Position numbers and translations under genes: made by a program. A DNA stretch of 64,000 nucleotides, from contig NZ_JAIPPU010000005.1 in the NCBI RefSeq assembly GCF_026646375.1, positions 160,129-224,128 on the forward strand. Direction: 5' to 3'. Under the pieces are notes generated by a model, which was given only the letters and a program-made list of their open reading frames with translations, was not told the DNA's origin and made no database searches. Below, one piece after another: positions 51,832 to 60,952 of the stretch; the stretch's first letter is position 1, and every line of letters begins with the position of its first letter. Origin of the DNA: Acetobacterium wieringae. GTDB lineage: Bacteria; Bacillota; Clostridia; Eubacteriales; Eubacteriaceae.

Positions 51832-52019
51832 GTACCGACCAATTGTTAATCTGTTGTTCGCTGCGCCATGCGAAATCCGCTACGCTCCTTTCGCATTGGT
51901 CGCGGGCAGTCGCCAACTATAAGCAAGCTTATGATTGGCTCGTTGCCTGCGCGCAGAATCGGACAGGCTCTGCCGTGTCCGCTCCGATGCGTACAACATG
52001 ATGTAACAATTGTCGATAC
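51832..52019. repeat. MITE-like or structured RNA element with imperfect terminal inverted repeats
   Basis: About 188 bp. The left edge GTACCGACCAATTGTTA and the right edge TAACAATTGTCGATAC form an imperfect inverted repeat (GTAyCGA...CAATTGTTA), and the pairing continues inward for about 14 more bases. Internal hairpins are TGCGAAA/TTTCGCA near 51871-51896, an irregular stem GCCAAC...TTGGC near 51912-51940 and CGGACA/TGTCCG at 51960-51981. The interior is GC-richer than its surroundings. There is no ORF. No target duplication could be assigned. Confidence 0.6.
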
Positions 52020-52040
52020 TTGAGTTTATCGACAGCCTCA

Positions 52041-52061
52041 AGCCGGAGCATTGCTCCGGCT
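52041..52061 (+). terminator. Intrinsic terminator downstream of the ACT gene
   Basis: AGCCGGAGC and GCTCCGGCT form a perfect 9-bp stem with a 3-nt loop, followed by TTGTTGTTT on the plus strand. It ends the glnS-paaK-ACT direction and lies just beside the convergent V-ATPase operon end. Confidence 0.85.
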
Positions 52062-52068
52062 TTGTTGT

Positions 52069-52683
52069 TTATCGTCTGTTTTTAACCTTTTTAAGCCGGA
52101 AAAACTCTTCCCGTTCTTTTTCCTCAATGGTATCCTGAATGTACTTTATTTCGGCCCTTAACCGCGGAATCTGGATCTTATCCAGGGCGTTGGCACTTTT
52201 CTGGGTTTTTTTTATTTCCAGCGACAGTTTATAGGCCGTCGTTTCCACCTGCGCCAGCTGATACGACAAATACTTGACATCGTTGAATTTCTTAATGGCA
52301 ATATCCAGAGCCGGATTATTCTCGTTAAAACCAAAGGCCAGGTTTCGTTCCCGCCGTTCCGTATAAATAACTTCGGGAATGTCAACCCCCATGACCCCTT
52401 TGGCCCGAATTTCAAAACCGATCTCCGGGGGAACCGAAAGGGCAAACTCTTCCAGATGATTGAGGCCCATGCTGATACAAACCTGCTGCAGGGCTTCATA
52501 GGCATCCCGAAACATCTGACCGATTTCTTTCTCGATCAGTTCAGCTTCTTTGACCAGCTGCATGATTTCCTGAATTAAAATGGTTCGTTTTTTATCGAGC
52601 AGCTCATAACCTTTAATTGAAAATTTCAACCGACCCTTGGCCTTAATCAGATTCGCCTTGGTCGGTGTTATTTTAATGGCCAT
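52069..52683 (-). CDS. atpD: V/A-type ATPase subunit D (central stalk)
   Basis: A 204-residue coiled-coil protein with the AtpD/NtpD opening KITPTKANLIKAKGRLKFSI. It continues KKRTILIQEIMQLVKEAELIE, and the C-terminal coil ends ALDKIQIPRLRAEIKYIQDT. Subunit D is the rotor shaft inside the A3B3 head. It is the last gene of the operon, nine bases after atpB. The operon is on the minus strand and converges with the plus-strand paaK/ACT genes. Confidence 0.93.
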   Translation of the reverse strand: MAIKITPTKANLIKAKGRLKFSIKGYELLDKKRTILIQEIMQLVKEAELIEKEIGQMFRDAYEALQQVCISMGLNHLEEFALSVPPEIGFEIRAKGVMGVDIPEVIYTERRERNLAFGFNENNPALDIAIKKFNDVKYLSYQLAQVETTAYKLSLEIKKTQKSANALDKIQIPRLRAEIKYIQDTIEEKEREEFFRLKKVKNRR

Positions 52684-52691
52684 GATACCAC

Positions 52692-54074
52692 CTATGCCTT
52701 CTTGGGAAAATACTTATCAATGTTTTCGGGACTGAGTCGATCCAGTTCGGTCAGCGGCAACAGCGATAGGAGCTGCCAGCCGAGATCAAGGCTTTCAATA
52801 ATATTCCGGCCTTCATCAAACCCCTGATTCAGAAATTCCGCTTCAAAAGCCCGGCCAAAGGCCATGTACTTTTTATCAGTGGGACTTAAATCTTCTTCCC
52901 CAATAATCTGGGACAAATCTCTTACTTCCTGAACCTTGGAATACGAGGCGAACAACTGGTTGGCTACCTCAGCATGATCCCCCCGGGTAAACCCTTCACC
53001 AATTCCATCTTTCATGAGCCGTGACAATGAAGGTAAAATGGCAACTGGCGGGTAAATGCTGCGCTGGAACAAATCCCGACCAAGTACAATCTGACCTTCG
53101 GTGATATAGCCGGTTAAATCCGGGATCGGATGGGTAATATCGTCATTGGGCATCGTCAATATCGGTAAGAAGGTGATCGAACCGACCTGATCTTTTAGCA
53201 TCCCGGCCCGTTCATAGAGCGAAGCCAGATCCGAATACATATAACCAGGATAGCCTTTCCGACTGGGCACTTCTTCCCGGGCTGACGAGATTTCCCGGAG
53301 TGCTTCACAATAACTGGTGATATCAGTCATGACCACCAGAATATGCATATGTTTTTCAAATGCCAGGTATTCGGCGGCTGTCAAAGCGCATCGGGGCGTC
53401 GTTATCCGCTCAGCGATGGGATCATCGGCATAGTTGACAAACATGACGACCCGATCCATAACATTGGCTTCGTCAAAACTTTTTCTAAAAAACTTCTCGT
53501 CATCATGTTTAACGCCGATGGCGGCAAATACCACCCCAAATTCTTCATTGACATTATCACCCAGTCTGGCCTGACGAACGATCTGTGCCGCCAGTTCATT
53601 GTGCGGCAAGCCATTGCCGGAAAAGATCGGTAATTTCTGACCACGAATTAAGGTTGCCAAGGTATCAATGGACGAAATTCCGGTCTGAATAAAATTACGG
53701 GGATATTCCCGGGACATCGGGTTAATCGGACGGCCGTTGATATTGGCTTCAACCAAACTGAAGATATCACTACCATTATCAATCGGTTCGCCAATGCCGT
53801 TAAAGATCCGTCCCTGTAAATCCAGAGACATCGGCAAATTAAAGGATTCCCCGGTAAACTTGATGATACTGCTCCCAGCTGACAAACCGGCGGTATTTTG
53901 AAACACCTGGATAATCACGTTTTTTTCTTCAATTTTGATGACTTTTCCCTTTTTAATATTCCCGGTGCTGATTTCAACAATATCAACCACTTCACCATAG
54001 AAGACATCATCCACATCTGAGATCTGGATCAGGGGGCCAACAACTTTGTCGATTTGCAGATATTCTTTTTTCAT
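52692..54074 (-). CDS. atpB: V/A-type ATPase subunit B
   Basis: A 460-residue non-catalytic nucleotide-binding-fold subunit. It has [23 protein letters not shown] and [22 protein letters not shown], which replaces Walker A as usual in [40 protein letters not shown], quoted here only as its position near 270-308, is the classic B-subunit block. B alternates with A in the head. The gap to atpA is 11 bp. Confidence 0.96.
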   Translation of the reverse strand: MKKEYLQIDKVVGPLIQISDVDDVFYGEVVDIVEISTGNIKKGKVIKIEEKNVIIQVFQNTAGLSAGSSIIKFTGESFNLPMSLDLQGRIFNGIGEPIDNGSDIFSLVEANINGRPINPMSREYPRNFIQTGISSIDTLATLIRGQKLPIFSGNGLPHNELAAQIVRQARLGDNVNEEFGVVFAAIGVKHDDEKFFRKSFDEANVMDRVVMFVNYADDPIAERITTPRCALTAAEYLAFEKHMHILVVMTDITSYCEALREISSAREEVPSRKGYPGYMYSDLASLYERAGMLKDQVGSITFLPILTMPNDDITHPIPDLTGYITEGQIVLGRDLFQRSIYPPVAILPSLSRLMKDGIGEGFTRGDHAEVANQLFASYSKVQEVRDLSQIIGEEDLSPTDKKYMAFGRAFEAEFLNQGFDEGRNIIESLDLGWQLLSLLPLTELDRLSPENIDKYFPKKA

Positions 54075-54085
54075 GCTATTCCCCC

Positions 54086-55873
54086 CTAATTCTCATATTT
54101 TTTAAAGAGCACTTCATAATACTGATCAATCTCATCCTTCAGCTTGTCAATCCCGCTTAAATCATCGTTGGGAATGGTATATTTCATTTTTATAAACTGA
54201 CTGAAAATATCTACATTTTTGAGCTGTGATGTAGGAATCCCGAGCTTCAAACCTTCCCGTCCCCGTTCAAACAAATATTCAATGGCTTTTAGCATTGCGT
54301 ACTGTTTTTCCAGCGGAACATAGGTGTCATCTTTATTATAGGCATTCTGCTGCAGATAACCAACTTTAATGATTTTGGCAATCTCCAGAACCCAGCGCTG
54401 ATCATCCGGCAATACATCTTCACCAACTAGCATGACCATCTCCTGAAGTTTGTTTTCTTCATACATCAGCTCCAGCATTTTATTTCTCAGACTGATGCAA
54501 TCTGCGGCCACGTTATCCTCATACCAGTCGGATAAAATTTTAAGATAGCCACTGTAACTTTCCAGCCAGTTTATGGCCGGGTAATGTCTGGCATAGGCCA
54601 AGCTTTTGTCGAGGGCCAGAAAGACATTGACAAAACGCTTGGTATTTTCGGTGACCGGTTCCGAGAAGTCACCACCAGCGGGTGATACGGCGCCAATGAT
54701 CGTAATCGAGCCATCATCGCCACCCAGGGTTTCAATACTTCCAGCCCGTTCGTAAAACTCGGCAATTCGGGATGGCAGATACGCCGGATAACCTTCTTCA
54801 GCTGGCATTTCTTCCAGTCGGCCGGAAATCTCCCGCAATGCTTCAGCCCAACGGGAGGTGGAATCGGCCATCATCGCCACCGCATAACCCATATCCCGAT
54901 AATATTCTGCAATCGTAATTCCCGTATAAATACTGGCTTCACGGGCCGCTACCGGCATGTTTGAGGTATTGGCAATCAAAACCGTTCGTTCCATGATCGA
55001 CTTACCCGAGCGGGGATCGATCAACTTGGGAAAGTCTTCAATAACCTCGGTCATTTCGTTGCCGCGCTCGCCGCAACCGATATAGACAATAATATCGGCA
55101 TCAGACCATTTCGCCAACTGATGTTGAGTCATTGTTTTGCCAGTACCAAAGCCGCCAGGAATTGCAGCCGTTCCACCTTTGGCAATGGGAAAGAAAATAT
55201 CGATAACCCGTTGACCAGTGATCAGTGGCACCAAGGTTTCACGCCGATAGGCATTGGGTCTAGGCGTCCGCACCGGCCATTCGTGAGCCATCTTAAGTTC
55301 ATGCAGCTCGTTTTTTGCATCCCTGATTGTTACCAGTACATCTTCGATGGTATACTCACCATCTGGCATCACGGAAACAACGGTTCCCGACAGGTTCGGC
55401 GGCACTAAAAGACGGTTCTGAATGACTTGAGTCTCCTGAACGGTTCCAAAGCAACTACCCGCCAATAAGAGATCTCCCGGTTTCACGGAGAGCGTTGCTG
55501 TCCACATTTTTTTGTCATCGATCGATAAAAGGCCAATTCCTTCAGGAATAAAAATCGGCGAAAGCTCCTGAATTTTTTCAAGGGGTCGCTGAATCCCATC
55601 AAACATGTTTTTAAGCATCCCAGGTCCCAGTTTAAGACTAAGCGGTCTACCAGTGGGGGTAATTTCCTCACCGGTTTTGAGGCCTTCTGTTTCTTCATAC
55701 ACCTGAATCGTGCCGATATCACCTTCTAAAACAATAACTTCCCCAATTAAGCGCTGCTCCCCCACGGTAACCATTTCCCGCATCTTAAAGCTGGTCATGT
55801 TTTTTCCTTTAATAACGGGACCGTTAATGGCAGATATAATGCCCTTTACTTTGTTTTCTTCATTAACTGCCAC
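54086..55873 (-). CDS. atpA: V/A-type ATPase catalytic subunit A
   Basis: A 595-residue catalytic subunit. Walker A reads [19 protein letters not shown] (near 230-248), and the catalytic Glu lies in [40 protein letters not shown] is also conserved. A subunit-A-specific non-homologous region lies between about 110 and 200. The ATG is next to the atpE stop. The A3B3 head hydrolyses or synthesises ATP coupled to ion flow through the K ring. Confidence 0.97.
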   Translation of the reverse strand: MAVNEENKVKGIISAINGPVIKGKNMTSFKMREMVTVGEQRLIGEVIVLEGDIGTIQVYEETEGLKTGEEITPTGRPLSLKLGPGMLKNMFDGIQRPLEKIQELSPIFIPEGIGLLSIDDKKMWTATLSVKPGDLLLAGSCFGTVQETQVIQNRLLVPPNLSGTVVSVMPDGEYTIEDVLVTIRDAKNELHELKMAHEWPVRTPRPNAYRRETLVPLITGQRVIDIFFPIAKGGTAAIPGGFGTGKTMTQHQLAKWSDADIIVYIGCGERGNEMTEVIEDFPKLIDPRSGKSIMERTVLIANTSNMPVAAREASIYTGITIAEYYRDMGYAVAMMADSTSRWAEALREISGRLEEMPAEEGYPAYLPSRIAEFYERAGSIETLGGDDGSITIIGAVSPAGGDFSEPVTENTKRFVNVFLALDKSLAYARHYPAINWLESYSGYLKILSDWYEDNVAADCISLRNKMLELMYEENKLQEMVMLVGEDVLPDDQRWVLEIAKIIKVGYLQQNAYNKDDTYVPLEKQYAMLKAIEYLFERGREGLKLGIPTSQLKNVDIFSQFIKMKYTIPNDDLSGIDKLKDEIDQYYEVLFKKYEN

Positions 55874-56491
55874 TTAGCTCACCTGCTTTTCCATAAACCC
55901 GTTCAGCGTCATTCCGATGAGTTTATAATTGCTTTTAATCAGATTCTCAACCGTAAAATCACAATGGAGTCGACCTTCGGCATCCTCAGCAATAAATCCG
56001 CCGATGCAGTCGATACACTGTTGCCGGTATTCAATATTAAAATCTGCCAGTTGTTGATCCATAATAGTTTTAAGCTGGTTGAAATCACCTTCGCTGACAA
56101 AGACGACAATATCCGTTTTTCCTGCAAACACCTGATGAATCTGCGCTACACAATCCTTTAGATAACCATTGTACACCTCGTCGGTCAGGAAATCCCGAGC
56201 TTTTTCCCGGATCAGCTGATTAAAATCCATGAGGATTCGGTTCTTCTCTTCCAGTTCCAGGGTTTTGGCTTTATTTTTACCTTCAGCGATAATTTTGTTT
56301 TTATCTCTGAAAATCGTATGATAACTCCGCTCCTCGATGGCCCGCTTTTCTTTTTTTATCTTTTCCTCTGAGTCAGTCAACAGCGCCTTCTTTTTATCCT
56401 TGGCATCGTAGATGATATCTTTGCCCCACTTACGTTCCTTGCTTAAGAGATATTGGGTAAATACCCGGAGTTTTTCTTCTACTGAAATCAT
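55874..56491 (-). CDS. atpE: V/A-type ATPase subunit E (peripheral stalk)
   Basis: A 205-residue protein. The N-terminal two-thirds is a long charged coiled coil (KKKALLTDSEEKIKKEKRAI and neighbours). The C-terminal globular part has FNIEYRQQCIDCIGGFIAED, GRLHCDFTVENLI, as in AtpE/NtpE. With the G/H-type coil at 60373-60723 it forms the peripheral stalk that holds the head against rotation. It lies 12 bp downstream of atpF. Confidence 0.9.
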   Translation of the reverse strand: MISVEEKLRVFTQYLLSKERKWGKDIIYDAKDKKKALLTDSEEKIKKEKRAIEERSYHTIFRDKNKIIAEGKNKAKTLELEEKNRILMDFNQLIREKARDFLTDEVYNGYLKDCVAQIHQVFAGKTDIVVFVSEGDFNQLKTIMDQQLADFNIEYRQQCIDCIGGFIAEDAEGRLHCDFTVENLIKSNYKLIGMTLNGFMEKQVS

Positions 56492-56503
56492 TTTATCACA
56501 TCC

Positions 56504-56806
56504 TTACAATCCCACAGATTCTTTAATGTACTTCATGATCATCCCCTCACTGCGCGAATAGCCATGGCGATCGGGAATGACCGTAATTAAAGGTGAAAAG
56601 TATTTCTTTTTTGCTTCCAATACCAAATCGCTAATCATCAATGATGCTTTTTCGGTCAGAAAAATTATCCCAATGTCTTTGTCTTTCATGGCTTCCTTAA
56701 ACGCTGCTTCAATCTCTGCCTGTGTTTTTACATAAGCCCCTTCAATACCAGCCAGTTGCATTCCCAAATAGGAATCACGATTCTCACTGATCACATACGA
56801 TTTCAT
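56504..56806 (-). CDS. atpF: V/A-type ATPase subunit F
   Basis: A 100-residue Rossmann-like small subunit: MKSYVISENRDSYLGMQLAG, followed by DIGIIFLTEKASLMISDLVL and SPLITVIPDRHGYSRSEGMI. It matches NtpG/AtpF, which binds subunit D in the central rotor and can stimulate activity. The start is three bases after the proteolipid stop, within the operon. Confidence 0.92.
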   Translation of the reverse strand: MKSYVISENRDSYLGMQLAGIEGAYVKTQAEIEAAFKEAMKDKDIGIIFLTEKASLMISDLVLEAKKKYFSPLITVIPDRHGYSRSEGMIMKYIKESVGL

Positions 56807-56808
56807 GC

Positions 56809-57249
56809 TTATAGACTTCCAATAATCATGATTGAAATAACCAGACCGTAAATGGCAACCCCTTCAGCCAGTCCAACAAAAATCAGTGTTTTTCCAAGAA
56901 TTTTAGGATCTTCAGAAACTGCCCCCAAAGCGGCTGAACCAACCACACCAACCGCATAACCGGCCCCAACACAGGCAAGACCAGTTGAAAGCGCTGCTGC
57001 GATATAGCCTAAACCAGCGTCTGTCATTCCCCCTGAAGCGCTACCGGTAGCAGCTGCAACCACTCCTGGTGCCATCACAATCAGTGCTGCCGCCAACATC
57101 GGAATAAAGGTTGACAGATTTAATTGTAGAAATTTTTTTAATTTTACCTGTTTGGCATCACATCCACGATAGTTAAAATAAACACCCAGAGAAATAGTTC
57201 CCAAAACAAGTAATGCGGTGCCAATGGTTATAAACGTTAATACATTCAT
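56809..57249 (-). CDS. atpK: V/A-type ATPase rotor-ring subunit K, proton-type appearance
   Basis: A 146-residue proteolipid with four helices and one ion-binding carboxylate, Glu129, in IFVGLAEGVAIYGLVISIMI. The sodium-binding partners of the Enterococcus NtpK ring are not seen. The position equivalent to Q110 is Gly in STGLACVGAGYAVGVVG. The Glu is followed by Gly rather than Thr/Ser, and no TQ pair occurs in helix 2. This suggests H+ rather than Na+ coupling, though only structure or experiment would show it. The subunit forms the membrane ring driven by subunit I. Confidence 0.92.
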   Translation of the reverse strand: MNVLTFITIGTALLVLGTISLGVYFNYRGCDAKQVKLKKFLQLNLSTFIPMLAAALIVMAPGVVAAATGSASGGMTDAGLGYIAAALSTGLACVGAGYAVGVVGSAALGAVSEDPKILGKTLIFVGLAEGVAIYGLVISIMIIGSL

Positions 57250-57261
57250 TTGCGGTTCTCC

Positions 57262-59232
57262 TTAAAATAAATTAATTTGCAGGTCAACGGGTCGAAATTC
57301 AACCCCATCACCGATATAGTATTTACTGAACAATTCATAAAATTGTAGTCTCAATGCTTGAATCGAAACAATCAATGTTTCCAGAACAATGACAAAAATA
57401 TTGGCAAAAATCAAGACGCCTACACTGATAACCCCATTATGTGCCATTTCAGCCAGGGTCTGAAAAGCTACAAAAAGCCCAACATGAACCAGGGCAAAGG
57501 CGCCAATTCGAATAAATGAAACGGTATTACTAAACATCCCCAGCAGCATCTCAAACAGTTCAAAACCACTTTCAATATAATAGGCCGAGGGTTCTTCTTC
57601 GTAAAGATGACTATTTTTCTGCAAATAATTTGCCAGTGGCTCCCGTATTAATACGATAAAAACCAAAAGCACTGCCAAGATCCCTAAAATTGGTGTCAGC
57701 ACTGCTGACACTGGAAATCCGGCGACGTTTATCCCGACAATCGCCAGTAAACTGGCGTACAGAGCAAAGCCACAGATGCCATTTTTACCAAAGACACCTT
57801 CTTTGATTTCTTTTTGCCTAAGCTTATTAATAATGCTGTAGACATAGGCCACAAAAAGCATCCCGATACCAATTCCAATTGCAACAAATAATATCGAATT
57901 GATCTCTTCAAATGGTCTTAACCACACGGCATGAATCACTTCTTCAAAACCAAAAACACTGCCATACATAAATCCAAAGAATGTGGAGCAAATTCCCAGA
58001 CGAAACAAAACCTTCCCAAGCTCTACTCCCCTTTTTCCCAGAATAAACCCGGCGACCGCCAAGACCAGACCTTGACCGACATCACCAAACATAAATCCAA
58101 AACAAAACATATAAGTTAAACTTAAAAAAGGGGTTGGGTCCAGCTCATTAAATGAGGGTACTCCATACAACTTGACTAAATTTTCGAAGGGCTTAAAGAG
58201 CCAGTTGTTTTTCATTTTTGTCGGCGGTTTGCCGCTGCCCTTACTGCTATCTGAAAACATGATGATCATTTCCGGATATTTAGCAGCAATGGCTTCCATC
58301 CGCTGTTTATCGCGCTTCGAAATCCATCCCGAAAAATAAAAGTTTTCATCACTAAAAGCCATAAACTTTTTAATAATACTAAGATTCGCATAAAGGCTCA
58401 AGGTGTTAAAACTGTCTGTGGCATCAGCCCGGTTTTCTTCCAGATGCAGGTTCAATTTACGAAACAGATCGGCTTTCCTGGTATGCAGTTCTTTGATTTC
58501 AGCATCGATTGCTTCCAAAATCTGCTTTGGCGACTCGGTATACTTTTCATTAAACCCTTCAATCGGTTTAAAATTGAGAGCCTTCAAAATCCGCTGTGAT
58601 TCAATCTCCAGATCTTTGGGAGATACAATCATAAATACTTCTTCATTATCTTCTTGATTACCGACATGAAAGACAATCGACGTCACACTGTTGTAAATGC
58701 TCTTTAACCGCATGGCATTATCTTTGGTCACTGAACCAAGACTATAGGAAAAGTTCTCCAGACTATCCAACTCACTCATCTTTGCATCCAACTCATCCAG
58801 ATAGGAATACGCAATCTTGCTTTTTCCCAACGCTTCAATCTGATTATTGATCTGCTTTAATTCACTGTATTCCACCACCAGATTGCCATCAAATTCGCGG
58901 GCTTTGCCCAGCGCTTTGCCAAGATCACTCTCACTTTTTGCCAGCGAAATCATGTCTAAATTAAGGGAACCCTTGTAGAGTTCATTTAACTTATTGACTG
59001 TTTTAACAAAATTCTTCTCATCCATCATCGTCTCGCCGGATACAAGCTGTGCAAATCCCAGCAGCTCACCCATGTTTTCCTCACGTATTGGAAGAATGAA
59101 CCGCCCAGAATCTATTTCTTGCATGGCATCGACGATTTGAATATCATTGAAAAGAAAAATGTCTTTGGCGAATTTATCAACATATTTGATTTTTCCGACC
59201 ACATCCATCATAATCACATTTTCAATTGCCAT
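57262..59232 (-). CDS. atpI: V/A-type ATPase subunit I (membrane stator)
   Basis: A 656-residue subunit. The N-terminal half is cytoplasmic with coiled-coil regions (LNLDMISLAKSESDLGKALG). The C-terminal half has about eight helices, including FMFGDVGQGLVLAVAGFILG, NTVSFIRIGAFALVHVGLFV and SIQALRLQFYELFSKYYIGD. These last two carry the conserved Arg and adjacent residues of the ion half-channels. It works against the K ring. It is preceded by subunit C and followed by K. Confidence 0.95.
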   Translation of the reverse strand: MAIENVIMMDVVGKIKYVDKFAKDIFLFNDIQIVDAMQEIDSGRFILPIREENMGELLGFAQLVSGETMMDEKNFVKTVNKLNELYKGSLNLDMISLAKSESDLGKALGKAREFDGNLVVEYSELKQINNQIEALGKSKIAYSYLDELDAKMSELDSLENFSYSLGSVTKDNAMRLKSIYNSVTSIVFHVGNQEDNEEVFMIVSPKDLEIESQRILKALNFKPIEGFNEKYTESPKQILEAIDAEIKELHTRKADLFRKLNLHLEENRADATDSFNTLSLYANLSIIKKFMAFSDENFYFSGWISKRDKQRMEAIAAKYPEMIIMFSDSSKGSGKPPTKMKNNWLFKPFENLVKLYGVPSFNELDPTPFLSLTYMFCFGFMFGDVGQGLVLAVAGFILGKRGVELGKVLFRLGICSTFFGFMYGSVFGFEEVIHAVWLRPFEEINSILFVAIGIGIGMLFVAYVYSIINKLRQKEIKEGVFGKNGICGFALYASLLAIVGINVAGFPVSAVLTPILGILAVLLVFIVLIREPLANYLQKNSHLYEEEPSAYYIESGFELFEMLLGMFSNTVSFIRIGAFALVHVGLFVAFQTLAEMAHNGVISVGVLIFANIFVIVLETLIVSIQALRLQFYELFSKYYIGDGVEFRPVDLQINLF

Positions 59233-59252
59233 AGAATACTTCCTTTCACACC

Positions 59253-60299
59253 CTAATCAATGGGTCTGATTAAATATTTTTTTGTTTCATCCGCTCCCAT
59301 TTGATAGCGCTTACTTTCGATGATCGAAGTTATATCTTCGATCTCGAAATCCAGCAGCCGAATATAGGCGACAACTCGCCCCAGGCTACCATTTCCTTCA
59401 CTAAAAAGCTTAAGATACATAAAATAAAGATACCGCTCCTGCCGCCTTTCCATATATAGATCGATGGTCTTGGTATGATTAAATAAAAAGGCATAATCGG
59501 TATCTGCAATTTGTTCTTTCATCTCGATAAAATTCTTTGCTTCAACCAATGCCACCAATCGTTTCTCATTTAAAACCAGTCCACCTCTCAAGGAGTAAGC
59601 AATCAACTCTTCCCGGGATAACTTATAAAACTTTTTACCCCGATAAATCCAAATTAAATTTAGTAGATCAAAGTTGCGACGTTGAGCATTAATCAGATCC
59701 CGGTTGGCTTTCTTATCTAATTTGAGCAACCGATTCTTTATCAGATCGTAATAATACCGATCCAGATTTTTTTCAACCATTACCAAATCCTGATCGGTTC
59801 GGATATCTTTATAGATTTCCAGAATTCGATAATACTCGGTATTGATCAGCAGCTTTTTAAACTCGTCCCAATCTCGGGCCCGGAATAATTTTTCGAAGGG
59901 GACAGTTGAATACTGATGCGAATAGACAATTAACTCCCGAAGCGATTCCAGGTCGTCGTCTCGAGCAATGCCCCGAATTAAGACCCTCAAAGCCTCAACT
60001 TCCAACCGTACCAGAAACACCTTAAAATAGCTCTTATCATCCCCTGATAAATAATGCATCAATTTTTCTGTTTCCGAAACCTTAAGATCATTTAAATGCG
60101 CTTCAAACTCAGTTCGATGAAGATCGTCAATATTCATGGTTTTCAGAAACTCCCCATAGTAGGTATTGTCTCTTAAATACTGAAAAACTTCTTTTAAATC
60201 CTTTGCTTTTATAAGCTCACGGAAATCATCGTCATCAATTTTTCGCGCTCTCATTGCCAGTGCTTTTGCACTTATACAAGCATATTTACTCTTAGACAT
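59253..60299 (-). CDS. atpC: V/A-type ATPase subunit C (rotor cap, d-type)
   Basis: A 348-residue all-alpha protein with three repeat-like parts. It begins MSKSKYACISAKALAMRARK, then ELIKAKDLKEVFQYLRDNTYYGEF, and carries IKNRLLKLDKKANRDLINAQ and VVAYIRLLDFEIEDITSIIE. It resembles AtpC/NtpC, which joins the central stalk to the K ring. In this operon C precedes I and K; in Enterococcus it follows E, so gene order differs from that classical case. Confidence 0.93.
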   Translation of the reverse strand: MSKSKYACISAKALAMRARKIDDDDFRELIKAKDLKEVFQYLRDNTYYGEFLKTMNIDDLHRTEFEAHLNDLKVSETEKLMHYLSGDDKSYFKVFLVRLEVEALRVLIRGIARDDDLESLRELIVYSHQYSTVPFEKLFRARDWDEFKKLLINTEYYRILEIYKDIRTDQDLVMVEKNLDRYYYDLIKNRLLKLDKKANRDLINAQRRNFDLLNLIWIYRGKKFYKLSREELIAYSLRGGLVLNEKRLVALVEAKNFIEMKEQIADTDYAFLFNHTKTIDLYMERRQERYLYFMYLKLFSEGNGSLGRVVAYIRLLDFEIEDITSIIESKRYQMGADETKKYLIRPID

Positions 60300-60372
60300 A
60301 CGATTCTCACACTTTTCTTTAAATCAAGAAAGAAAATCAGAAAAAATTAGCCTGACGCTGATCTTTTTTCTT

Positions 60373-60723
60373 TTAAACATCACTAACTTTTTTCTTGAAG
60401 AGTATTTCCAGAACTTCCCTGGTTTTGTCTTCTTTTTTTTCATCATAACGACAGCGGATTTTTGTGAGCTCCTGTTCCATCTCATCGATAATTTTCTGGC
60501 GTTCTTCCCTGGCTTTGTTAATCTCCTGCTGGTAGTTTTGTTTTGCCAATTCCTGGGCTCCCTCCAGCTCCGCTTTTTCCTTTTCTTTTATATCATTTTT
60601 GGTACGATCCAGAATTCGTTCAGCACGTTGAACAACATTTTTTTTTATCCGCACTGCCTTCGTATCAAGATTGATGACTTGTCGGATGACCACATTAATA
60701 TCAGCATCTTCACTATGTAGCAT
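60373..60723 (-). CDS. atpH: V/A-type ATPase peripheral-stalk coiled coil (G/H subunit)
   Basis: A 116-residue protein, almost wholly predicted coiled coil: VQRAERILDRTKNDIKEKEK, ELAKQNYQQEINKAREERQK and a short basic C-terminus. It is the first gene of the V-ATPase operon, 73 bp upstream of subunit C. Length, position and coil pattern fit subunit G/H (NtpF/AhaH), partner of subunit E. Sequence identity in this subunit is always low, so the label relies on context. Confidence 0.8.
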   Translation of the reverse strand: MLHSEDADINVVIRQVINLDTKAVRIKKNVVQRAERILDRTKNDIKEKEKAELEGAQELAKQNYQQEINKAREERQKIIDEMEQELTKIRCRYDEKKEDKTREVLEILFKKKVSDV

Positions 60724-60793
60724 GTTCAGTCTCCTTTCAGTAGTATTTTGTCCAAATTACTTCTTATTAATATACCCATTAATTATGATTTTC

Positions 60794-60821
60794 ATTATAG
60801 CACTTTAAAAAATACTATCAA
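60794..60821 (-). promoter_or_regulatory. Promoter of the V/A-ATPase operon
   Basis: On the minus strand TTGATA (60816-60821) and TATAAT (60794-60799) are 16 bp apart. The predicted start is near 60787, about 65 bp before the first operon gene. AGGAG precedes that gene. Confidence 0.72.
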
Positions 60822-60873
60822 CCTCTATTTTTTCTGGCAATCGATTACAAATTCCATTAAATTACTTATTATG

Positions 60874-60902
60874 TTGACATTGCTCTATTTCAGGTGTATG
60901 AT
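60874..60902 (+). promoter_or_regulatory. Promoter of copA-csoR
   Basis: TTGACA (60874-60879) and TATGAT (60897-60902) have 17 bp spacing. The predicted start is near 60909, just before the palindromic operator. Confidence 0.8.
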
Positions 60903-60910
60903 AATATTAA

Positions 60911-60933
60911 ATACCCCCTCCCCTCGAGGGGCG
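60911..60933 (+). promoter_or_regulatory. CsoR-type operator
   Basis: ATACCCCCTCCCCTCGAGGGGCG contains the perfect palindrome CCCCTCGAGGGG (60920-60931) embedded in the G/C-run pattern of CsoR operators (ATACCCCC...GGGG). It overlaps the transcription start of copA, well placed for repression by the CsoR encoded at 63539. Confidence 0.65.
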
Positions 60934-60952
60934 CACTATTAAGGAGGTCGCC

